Shown here one piece after another: positions 16,764 to 24,800 of a stretch of 64,000 nt of DNA. Each line of letters begins with the position of its first letter. The stretch's first letter is position 1. The stretch covers positions 1,364,001 to 1,428,000 of the forward strand of contig NZ_JAPEOB010000001.1 in NCBI RefSeq assembly GCF_026341775.1. The letters run 5' to 3'. Below the pieces are notes generated by a model. That model made no database searches, had not been told where the DNA came from, and saw only the letters and a program-made list of their open reading frames with translations. Position numbers and translations under genes: made by a program. The DNA is from Streptomyces sp. NBC_00654 (GTDB taxonomy: Bacteria; Actinomycetota; Actinomycetes; Streptomycetales; Streptomycetaceae).

Positions 16764-18107
16764 ATGACGCCGCCACAGAACTCCCCGACGACGCCGGACC
16801 CCGCGCGGACACCGGCCCGGAACCCCTCGAAGCCCACCGTGCTCGCGGTGATCCCCGCCCGCGGCGGTTCCAAGGGGGTCCCCGCCAAGAACCTCGCCCA
16901 GGTCGGCGGCGTGCCGCTGGTAGCCCGCGCGGTCCGCGCCTGCCTCGGCGCTCCCGAGGTCACCGACGTCGTCGTCACGACCGACGACGCGGCCATCGCC
17001 GAGGCGGCCCGGACGGCGGCCGAGACGTACGGCGCCGCCCAGCGGCTGCACTGCGTCCGGCGTCCCGAAGCCATCGCCGGGGACACCTCCACCAGCGAGG
17101 CGGCCGTCCTGCACGCCCTCGACGCGTACGAGGCCATGCACGGCCGGAGCGTGGACGTGGTGCTGCTGGTCCAGTGCACCAGCCCGTTCGTCACCCGCGA
17201 GGACATCGACGGCGTCGCCGTCGCCGTCGCGCGGGAGGGCGCCGACACGGCGGTCACCGTCGCCCCGTTCCACGGCTTCGTGTGGCGCGACGGCGCCGCG
17301 GTGGAGGAGGGCAGTTACGGCGTCAACCACGACAAGGCCGTGCGCCCCATGCGCCAGGCCCGCCCCCAGGACCTGCTGGAGACCGGCGCCGCCTACGCCA
17401 TGGACGTGGCGGGCTTCCGTGCCCACCGCCACCGCTTCTTCGGCCACACCGCGCTGGTCCGCACGGACCCGGCCCGGGTGCTGGAGATCGACGACCCGCA
17501 CGACCTCGAACGCGCTCGCGCGCTCGCCCCGCTCCTGGACCCGGCCCCGCTGCCCACCCGCGCGGACATCGACGCCGTCGTCCTGGACTTCGACGGCACC
17601 CAGACCGACGACCGGGTCATGATCGACTCCGAGGGCCGCGAGACCGTCTCCGTACACCGGGGCGACGGCCTGGGCATCGCCGCGATGCGCAGGGCGGGCC
17701 TCCCGCTGCTGATCCTCTCCACGGAGCGGAACCCGGTCGTCGCCGCCCGCGCCCGCAAGCTCAAGGTCCCCGTCCTGCACGGCATCGACCGCAAGGACGA
17801 GGCGCTCAAGCAGTGGTGCGACGAACAGTCCATCTCCCCCGAACGCGTCCTCTACGTCGGCAACGACGTCAACGACCTGCCCTGCTTCGACCTCGCGGGC
17901 TGGCCCGTCGCTGTCGCCAGCGCCCATGACTCGGTACGCGCCGCGGCGCGCGCCGTCACGACCACCCCGGGCGGGTTCGGCGCCATCCGCGAGATCGCGG
18001 CCTGGCTGCTGGGCCCCACCCTCACCACCACGGCTCCCACCCTCACCACCACAGCTTCCACCCTCACCACCACGGCCCCGGCCGTCCCCACCGTCCCCAC
18101 CAAGTAA
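16764..18107 (+). CDS. neuA: CMP-nonulosonate (CMP-Neu5Ac/Kdn) synthetase fused to a HAD phosphatase
   Basis: 447 residues. Residues about 25-250 form the cytidylyltransferase, with VIPARGGSKGVPAKNLAQVGG, VVTTDDAAIAEAA and LLVQCTSPFVTREDI. It activates a nonulosonic acid with CTP. Residues about 265-420 are a HAD phosphatase of the KdsC/NeuA C-domain type (VVLDFDGTQTDD with the nucleophile Asp, then YVGNDVNDLPCF). The same fusion occurs in animal CMP-sialic acid synthetases and in some bacterial NeuA proteins. The phosphatase could dephosphorylate the 9-phosphate precursor made by the NeuB partner. ATG 16764 follows an AGGAG with 5-nt spacing. The C-terminus is a Thr-rich repeat tail. Confidence 0.88.
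   Translation: MTPPQNSPTTPDPARTPARNPSKPTVLAVIPARGGSKGVPAKNLAQVGGVPLVARAVRACLGAPEVTDVVVTTDDAAIAEAARTAAETYGAAQRLHCVRRPEAIAGDTSTSEAAVLHALDAYEAMHGRSVDVVLLVQCTSPFVTREDIDGVAVAVAREGADTAVTVAPFHGFVWRDGAAVEEGSYGVNHDKAVRPMRQARPQDLLETGAAYAMDVAGFRAHRHRFFGHTALVRTDPARVLEIDDPHDLERARALAPLLDPAPLPTRADIDAVVLDFDGTQTDDRVMIDSEGRETVSVHRGDGLGIAAMRRAGLPLLILSTERNPVVAARARKLKVPVLHGIDRKDEALKQWCDEQSISPERVLYVGNDVNDLPCFDLAGWPVAVASAHDSVRAAARAVTTTPGGFGAIREIAAWLLGPTLTTTAPTLTTTASTLTTTAPAVPTVPTK
18013..18078 (+). repeat. Three 21-bp tandem repeats at the neuA 3' end
   Basis: Three near-identical 21-bp units encode PTLTTTA, PTLTTTA and STLTTTA at the C-terminus of the synthetase-phosphatase. Such runs can change copy number by slippage. 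Confidence 0.75.
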
Positions 18108-18120
18108 GGAACGCACCACC

Positions 18121-19047
18121 ATGAACGCCTCCCGCCTGCGCACCTTCGGCACCCGCACCGCCGGCACCGGCCGCCCCGTCTACATCACCGGCGAGATCGG
18201 CATCAACCACAACGGCGACCTCGACAACGCCCTCGCGCTGATCGACGTGGCCGCCGAAGCCGGCTGCGACGCCGTCAAGTTCCAGAAGCGCACCCCGGAG
18301 ATCTGCACCCCGCGCGACCAGTGGGACATCGAGCGCGACACCCCCTGGGGCCGGATGACGTACATCGACTACCGCCACCGCGTCGAGTTCGGCGAGGACG
18401 AGTACCGCACCATCGCCGAGCACTGCGCCAAGCGCGGCATCGACTGGTTCGCCTCCCCGTGGGACACCGAGGCCGTCGCGTTCCTGGAGAAGTTCGACGT
18501 CCCCGCGCACAAGGTGGCCTCGGCCTCCCTCACCGACGACGAACTGCTGCGCGCGCTGCGCGCCACCGGCCGCACCGTCATCCTCTCCACCGGCATGTCG
18601 ACCCCGCGCCAGATCCGCCACGCGGTGGAGGTCCTCGGCTCGGACAACATCCTGCTCTGCCACGCCACGTCGACGTACCCGGCGAAGGCCGAGGAGCTGA
18701 ACCTGCGGGTCATCAACACCCTCCAGCAGGAGTACCCCAACGTCCCGATCGGCTACAGCGGCCACGAGACCGGCCTGCAGACCACGCTGGCCGCCGTCGC
18801 GCTCGGCGCCACGTTCGTCGAGCGCCACATCACCCTGGACCGCGCCATGTGGGGCTCCGACCAGGCCGCCTCCGTCGAGCCGCAGGGCCTGACCCGCCTG
18901 GTCCGCGACATCCGCACCATCGAGGCCTCCCTCGGCGACGGCGTCAAGAAGGTGTACGAGTCGGAGCTCGGCCCGATGAAGAAGCTCCGCCGCGTCGCGG
19001 GCGTCGTCGCCGAGAGCGACGCGGCCCCCGAGCCGGTCGCGGTCTGA
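18121..19047 (+). CDS. neuB: NeuB-family nonulosonate synthase without SAF domain
   Basis: 308 residues, a TIM-barrel that condenses phosphoenolpyruvate with a hexose or N-acylhexosamine (or its 6-phosphate) to a nonulosonic acid. Hallmarks: YITGEIGINHNGDLDNAL, GCDAVKFQKRTPE, WFASPWDTEAVAFLEKF, KVASASLTDDELL, VILSTGMSTP, YSGHETGLQTTLAA and FVERHITLDRAMWGSDQAAS. Bacterial NeuB proteins are usually about 340-350 residues with a C-terminal SAF lid. This protein ends after the barrel plus about 30 residues, so the lid seems absent. Known Streptomyces walls contain Kdn rather than Neu5Ac, so Kdn is a plausible product. It lies 13 bp after neuA with an AAGGA RBS. Confidence 0.88.
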   Translation: MNASRLRTFGTRTAGTGRPVYITGEIGINHNGDLDNALALIDVAAEAGCDAVKFQKRTPEICTPRDQWDIERDTPWGRMTYIDYRHRVEFGEDEYRTIAEHCAKRGIDWFASPWDTEAVAFLEKFDVPAHKVASASLTDDELLRALRATGRTVILSTGMSTPRQIRHAVEVLGSDNILLCHATSTYPAKAEELNLRVINTLQQEYPNVPIGYSGHETGLQTTLAAVALGATFVERHITLDRAMWGSDQAASVEPQGLTRLVRDIRTIEASLGDGVKKVYESELGPMKKLRRVAGVVAESDAAPEPVAV

Positions 19048-19057
19048 GCGCCGACCG

Positions 19058-20110
19058 GTGAACCTCGCCTTCGTCGAGAGCCCGGTCCAGCTCCTGAACG
19101 TCCTGGAGTGGACCCACGCCATGGGGGGAGGGGACCCGGCCGCCACCACGGTCGTCGTCCTCCCCCCGGTCGACCCGATGTCGCGCGGCCAGCTGCGCAG
19201 GATGGCGGAGCTGGCCCGCGACGAGGGCGTCACCGTCCGCTGGCAGGAGGCGCGCGGCGAGTCCGGCGCGCCTCTCAAGGCCCTGCGCGCCCTGACCGGG
19301 CTGGTCAGGCGGGCGGACCACATCGTGATCGGTGACCCGTTCTCCCGGTACGTACAACTCCTGCTCACCCTGGTCCGTGCCCCGCGCCTCACGGTGGTCG
19401 ACGACGGCACGGCCACCATGGAGTTCGTCGCCCAACTGGCCCGCGGTGAGCGCCTGGTGCGCTGGCACCGCCGGGGCAGCAAGGGCCCGCGCGAACTGGT
19501 CCTGGCCCCGGTCACCGCGACCGCCCGCCGCCGCTTCACCCCGACGGCGAACCGCACGGTCGAGGTGTTCACCGCCATGCCGGTCCAGGCTCCGCCCGGC
19601 ATCACGGTCACGGCCAACGACTTCTCCTGGACCCGCACCCGCTTCGGCCCGCCCCGCATCAGCAAGGGCGCGGACCTGGTCGGCACCTCCCTGGTGGAAA
19701 CCGGCGTCGTGGACCCGGTCCCGTACCAGGAAGCCGTCGCCGCGCTGGCCCGCACCCACGGCGCGACCCGCTACTTCGCGCACCGCCGCGAGTCCGCCGA
19801 AAAGCTCCACGCGCTGGAGGCAGCCACCGGCCTGGAGATCGTCCGCCCGGACCTCCCCCTGGAACTCATCGCCCGCCGGGGCCCCATCGGCCGCACGGTC
19901 CTGAGCTTCCCCTCCACCGTCGTCCACACCCTCCCCCTGGCCCTGGCCGGCACGGGCGTCAGGGTCGCGGTCTGCGACATCGCCCCGGAATGGCTCCGCG
20001 ACACGGCCTCCCCACGCGCCCAGGGCTTCCTGAGCGGCGTCACGGAAACCGCCCGCGACGTACAGCGCCTCGCCCCGTGGCGGGCCACGGCGGTGACGGC
20101 GGAGGGGTGA
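19058..20110 (+). CDS. Polysialyltransferase-like protein, last gene of the nonulosonate operon
   Basis: 350 residues, soluble. The start MNLAFVESPVQLLNVLEW is typical of the bacterial polysialyltransferase-like group, in which the first strand reads FVESPLQ. A VVDDGTATMEF segment at about 110 supplies the D/E-D/E-G motif carrying the general base. RYFAHRRES replaces the usual His-Pro motif, and SFPSTVVHTLPLAL the Ser/Thr motif. It is likely the enzyme that adds or polymerises the CMP-activated sugar. GTG 19058 lies 10 nt after the NeuB stop. The donor is inferred from its neighbours. Confidence 0.75.
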   Translation: MNLAFVESPVQLLNVLEWTHAMGGGDPAATTVVVLPPVDPMSRGQLRRMAELARDEGVTVRWQEARGESGAPLKALRALTGLVRRADHIVIGDPFSRYVQLLLTLVRAPRLTVVDDGTATMEFVAQLARGERLVRWHRRGSKGPRELVLAPVTATARRRFTPTANRTVEVFTAMPVQAPPGITVTANDFSWTRTRFGPPRISKGADLVGTSLVETGVVDPVPYQEAVAALARTHGATRYFAHRRESAEKLHALEAATGLEIVRPDLPLELIARRGPIGRTVLSFPSTVVHTLPLALAGTGVRVAVCDIAPEWLRDTASPRAQGFLSGVTETARDVQRLAPWRATAVTAEG

Positions 20111-20137
20111 GGGCGGGACGTCGAGCCGTGCGCCGCG

Positions 20138-21658
20138 TCACTTCTCGCGGCGGGGCTCCAGCATCCGGGTCAGCAGATTACGGGTGGCCCGCTGGACCTG
20201 AGGGTTGATGTAGGCCGGATCGTGCAGGGCGAGCGGCCAGTGGAAGGTACCGGCGACGAAGACGAACGTGCCCTGCTTGTTTTCGCACAGGCTGGTGTTC
20301 TGCATGCTGCGCCCGCGCCCCCAGCTGTCCACGTAGGGGGACGCGGCGAGCAGAGTCTGCTCGCTGTCCGCGGGCCGGGGCATCGACGGGTCGAAGCCGT
20401 CCGCCTCGACACCGATGAGGTCCGGGAGCTTGTCACCGTCCCGCAGCCCGGTGCCCGACCAGAACCAGTGACCGCTCTCGCGCACCACGAGGGGTGCGGG
20501 TTCCTTCAGAATGCCGTTGTACTGCACGCCCAGCAGACCCTGCTCGGCCTTCCGATGCTTCTTGCCGAGCTTGCGCCAGCGCACGGTGGGCCCCGCGGTG
20601 CCGGGCTCGGGGTCGGAGGCTTCCTTGTAGCAGGTCACCACCCGGCCGTCCCGGCCGTCGGCCGCGGATTCGAGCCGGATGTGGAAGTAGATGTTGTTCG
20701 AGGCGAGGAACGCGAGATGGGTTCCGGCGTCGACCGCCTCCTCGGCGCAGTCGCGCATCTCCTTGGACCAGTACTCGTCGTGCCCCGAGAAGACGACCGC
20801 GGTGTACTTCGCCGGATCGATGCGTCCCTCGTGCAGATCCACGCTGCTGGCATAGGTGATGTCGTACCCGGCCGCCTCCGCCCAGCGCGCGGCACTGGTG
20901 TCCATGTTGAACCACCGGGGTGCACCGGTCTCGACATAGGGCCGGTCGAAGGAGACCCGGACGGCGCGCTCGTCGTTCCCGCCGATCTTTCCCTCGGCGG
21001 TGTAGCCCTTGTACAGGTTCTTCCCGGTGCGGCCGTCGAACGGCCAGAGGTTGTACGCCTGGTACGTGGTGAAGGGGAGGACCATCAGGAGGTCGGACCG
21101 GCGGTCGGTGTCCCGGACGACGAACGGCGTGAAGCTGCGGAATCCGTCTTCCGAGGTGAAGACCGCCATGAATATCCCCGACAGCCAGTCCTCGGGTATC
21201 TCCAGGGTCCAGGTCACCGGCCAGTCGCAGGCGATCATCCCGGTCCCGGCATCCGGCTCCGGTCTCTTCCGGGGCTTCGCACGGACCGGCTCGCTGGTCA
21301 TCAGATGCCGGGCACCTGAACCGTCGTAGTGTCCGACGCGGTAGACCGCAATCGTGCATTCCTGAGCACGGTGGGCCGAGATATGGAAGCCGATCGATTC
21401 ACCACGGCTCACCGAGGTCTTCGACGCGTAGCCCTGTATCTGGATGGCCTTGTCGTCGGCGCCCCGGGTACCCCCGTGCCCGACCGCCCACTCGTCCGAG
21501 CCGACCGCGCGGTTCTCGCTCACCACGGGGTTGTTCCCCGTGCTCGCCCTGGGCCGCTGTGGCAGGGACTCGGCCTCGCCCCGCAGCTGATATCCGGCCA
21601 CGGCCACGGCCCCGACTCCGAGGGCTCCAAGGGCAGCACGACGGGACACTTTCGACAC
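20138..21658 (-). CDS. Exported N,N-dimethylformamidase large-subunit-like protein
   Basis: 506 residues. The N-terminus SKVSRRAALGALGVGAVAVAGYQL has a twin-arginine pattern, so export by TAT is likely. The rest resembles the large subunit of N,N-dimethylformamidase: a beta-sandwich (VSRGESIGFHISAHRAQECTIAVYRVGHYDG), a conserved core (YQAYNLWPFDGRTGKNLYKGY) and a glutamine-amidotransferase-like domain (VVFSGHDEYWSKEMRD, then HLAFLASNNIYFHIR). In this family the domain is best seen as a fold; the true substrate is unknown. GTG 21658 is chosen because GGAG lies 8 nt upstream; GTG 21700 would add 14 residues before the twin Arg. Confidence 0.75.
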   Translation of the reverse strand: MSKVSRRAALGALGVGAVAVAGYQLRGEAESLPQRPRASTGNNPVVSENRAVGSDEWAVGHGGTRGADDKAIQIQGYASKTSVSRGESIGFHISAHRAQECTIAVYRVGHYDGSGARHLMTSEPVRAKPRKRPEPDAGTGMIACDWPVTWTLEIPEDWLSGIFMAVFTSEDGFRSFTPFVVRDTDRRSDLLMVLPFTTYQAYNLWPFDGRTGKNLYKGYTAEGKIGGNDERAVRVSFDRPYVETGAPRWFNMDTSAARWAEAAGYDITYASSVDLHEGRIDPAKYTAVVFSGHDEYWSKEMRDCAEEAVDAGTHLAFLASNNIYFHIRLESAADGRDGRVVTCYKEASDPEPGTAGPTVRWRKLGKKHRKAEQGLLGVQYNGILKEPAPLVVRESGHWFWSGTGLRDGDKLPDLIGVEADGFDPSMPRPADSEQTLLAASPYVDSWGRGRSMQNTSLCENKQGTFVFVAGTFHWPLALHDPAYINPQVQRATRNLLTRMLEPRREK

Positions 21659-21753
21659 AGCGCACACTCCGAGGCCCGGACGCCAGGCCTCTCGCCTCAC
21701 GCGTCGTCATCTGCGTGACCGGAGAGCACCCGCTTCCTGTGCGACGCCTGTCA

Positions 21754-21823
21754 ACAATCGCTGATTGTATGGATGTGAAGGACCGGAAACGCAGAGATGG
21801 ACAGTGTGTAATCGCACACACTG
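21754..21823. promoter_or_regulatory. Two palindromes upstream of the dimethylformamidase-like gene
   Basis: ACAATC-gct-GATTGT (21754-21768) touches a TTGACA box read on the minus strand. CAGTGTGT-aatcgc-ACACACTG (21802-21823) lies 34 bp further upstream. The first looks like an operator. The second could be an operator or a hairpin ending the preceding transcript. Confidence 0.4.
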
Positions 21824-21834
21824 CGGGGTCAGTT

Positions 21835-21886
21835 GGGCAGGGGCAGTGACCGGCATCGTGGAACGAGCCGCCCACAGCCCCTGCCC
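21835..21886 (-). terminator. 10-bp stem with long loop after the surface-protein gene
   Basis: gggcaggggc (21835-21844) pairs exactly with 21877-21886, just beyond the stop of the minus-strand surface-protein gene. The 32-nt loop makes it a weak candidate. Confidence 0.35.
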
Positions 21887-21892
21887 TTCGCA

Positions 21893-24800
21893 TCAGCTGC
21901 CGTACCGCTCCACGGCATAGGAGCGCGCGAAGCTGTAACCGGTCAGCGCCTCCCAGCTGCTCACCGGCTTGGCAAACGTACGGTTCGCCTGCGCCGACCA
22001 GGTCCACGCCCTGATCGTGCCGTCGTCGTACCCGTACAGGGCACCGAAATCGTCCATGCCGTCGCCGTTGTAGTCGCCGATGACGATCGACATGTGGTCG
22101 CGCCACATCGCCCCGGCGGGCGTCGTCCACGCTTCGGCCACAGAACCGAAAGTGCCTGTCGCACTGCTGGGGAAGGTGTAGATGCTGTCGTGACCGTCGG
22201 CGTAGTCGTACCAGGCCGCGATGTCGTCGCGCCCGTCACCGTCGAAGTCCCCGGCATGGACCGTTGTCCGGTTCCAGTCGCCCCACGACGTGCTGGTCCA
22301 TGAGCCGACGGGATAGGTGAACCCACCGGTCGGTGCCGCGAGGAAGGTGAAGATCTTGTTGCTTCCGTCGGAGTATCCGTGGAAGACGGCCAGATCATCT
22401 CGACCATCCCCGTTGAAGTCCCCCGTCACCTGCTTGTCACGGGAGGACGTCCAGTTGCCGGAAGGGCTCGACCACGAGCTGAACGGGGCGTTGAAACCAC
22501 CCCGGACATCCGCGGTGAAGGTCCACAGGGCGTCGCGGCCGTCCGCGTAGTCGTACCAGACGGAGACGTCGTCACGGCCGTCACTGTTGAAGTCGCCGCT
22601 GCTCAGGGTCATGCGCTTGAAGCTCCAGTTGCCGGCCGGAACCTGCCACGACACGAACGGGGCAGCGAAGTTCCCCTGCGTGTTGCCGAGCCAGGTCCAC
22701 AGGGCGACCCGGCCGTCGTCGTAGCCGTAGACAGCGGCGACATCGCCGATTCCGTCGCCGTTGTAGTCACCGGTGGTGCGCTTCATCCGACTGACCGCCC
22801 ACGAATCCGCGGGCACGTTCCACCCGGTGAGCGGGTTCCTGAACGTACCGTCGGAGTTGGTCGGGAAACTGTGGATGGTGTCCGACTTGTCGGTGTGGTC
22901 GTACCAGTCGGCCATGTCACTGCGGCCGTCGCTGTTGTAGTCGTGCCTGAGGGCGGTGCCGCTGCTCCAGAGCGACTGGCCCTTGGCGTTGTGGATGACG
23001 AGGTTTCCGCGGTCCTGCAGGACCGCATACCCTTCCGCACCACTGGTCTTCGAGTCCCACAGGACGGTGGTGCCGTCCGCCTTGTAGACCACCAGGTTGC
23101 CCTTGGTCTGCATGACCGCCATCGCGCCGACGTTGCCGGCGGTCTTCGTCGACCACAGACGTTTGCCGGCGTTGGAGGTGATCTCCAGGTCGCCGTCGTC
23201 CTTCATGGTTAGTTCGGCCGACCGCGAGATGTAGGACTGCCCGCCCGTGAGCGTGGTGCCGGCCGGGATGCGGATGCCGCCGACGGCGCCGTCGATCGGG
23301 AACGCGGCTCCGAAGGAGAACTCGGATCCGGTCACCTTCCCGGGCCAGCCGGTCATGGTGTTGTCGGACTTGCGGGCCCAGAGATCGGCCATGCCGTCCC
23401 CGGTGAGGTCACCGACCGTGCCGAGAGTCGGGTAGGTACTCGCGGGGAATCCGCCGGCGATCTTCACCCGAGCCGTAGTGCCTCCCCAGGCGGTCGGGTC
23501 GAGAATCCCGTTGGGTCCCTCGCTGCCGTAGGTCCGCAGGATGTCTCCCGTGGCCTTGTTCCGGAGCCACAGGTCGGCAAGCCCGTCGTTGTTCAGGTCG
23601 CCCGGCGCCAGGACGGTGAACTTGTCCCAGTCGTCGCCTCCCACCAGCACAGGAGGGCTGAGCCGTTTGGTGTAGCCGCCGAAGTAGGCCCACAGGAGCT
23701 TGCCCTGCTGCACCAGCAGATCGGGTCTGCCGTCCGCGTTGATGTCACCGGGTGCGATGACCTGGCCTGCATCGCTCCAGTGGTCGTTACCGGTCCAGCC
23801 GGGCTCGCCGAAGCAGCCGGAGTCCTCGTCGACGACGGGGCATTTGACGGTGAGAGGCTGCTTGCCCTCCTTGTAGTTGGTGGTCGCGATGCCGAGACCG
23901 TTGTTCGTGTACGTCCAGAGGACCTTCCTCTTGAGGGCCGGGTCGTACTCAAGAGTGACCAGGTCGGTGTATCCGTCCTGACCCCAGTCCGTGCGATAGG
24001 TGATCGACGCGTCGTCGAAGGCCTGCCCGCCGTTGGTCGCCGAGGAGAATTCGCCGTTCTGCCGGCCCGAGTAGGTGAGCAGAGTGCCGTTGGAGTCGAC
24101 GCTCCAGATGTCCTTGCTGCCGTCGCCGTTGAGGTCGCCGGGAGCGTCACGGGCTGCCGAACGGGTCGCGTAGAAGATGTATGTCGCGGTGTCGGACTGG
24201 TTGCCCGCCTTGTCGACGCTGTACGCGTAGATGAAGTGGGCGCCGTATCCGGGTGCGCGTACGGTGACCGGGACCCCGGGCAGCACGTCGTTGAGCTCCG
24301 GAGCGGAACTGGACCACCAGACGTAGTGGTCCACGTCCGTCACACCATTGGGTGCGAAGCCGAATTTTCCTTCCTCACGGGCCTTGCCGGTCGTACTCGG
24401 CCACCCGTTCTCACCCGACGGGAACTTGCCGTCCAGGGACGAGATCGTCGGCGGTGTGCCCGGACGCGTACGGTCCACCGAGAACTTGCATGTGGGGCTC
24501 CAGCCCGAGGTGGCCTTCTGGGCGTCCTCGGCGCGGACCTTCCAGGTGTAGTCCCCGGTGGGTATCAGCGCGTCGGTGGTCGGCAGAGTCGCCACTCGCC
24601 CCTTCAGAGCACCGATCGACCGGTCGATGACCGGCGTGCTGCTGCCGCTCCTGAAGACCTGGAACTGCGCACTCAGGTTTCCGGCGTCGGGATCGTCGAT
24701 CGTGGCGAACAGGCTCACCTGGGTGTTGCCGATCAGTCCGCCCGCGGAGCAGGACGTCTTCGGATTCGTACCGAGACCGGAGGGAGCGTTGGGCGGATTG

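Noticed and set aside
21648..21659. actttcgacaca, resembling the inner part of the MITE end
   Set aside because: A 12-bp match with no partner repeat nearby and it lies at the start of a coding sequence, so chance is likely.
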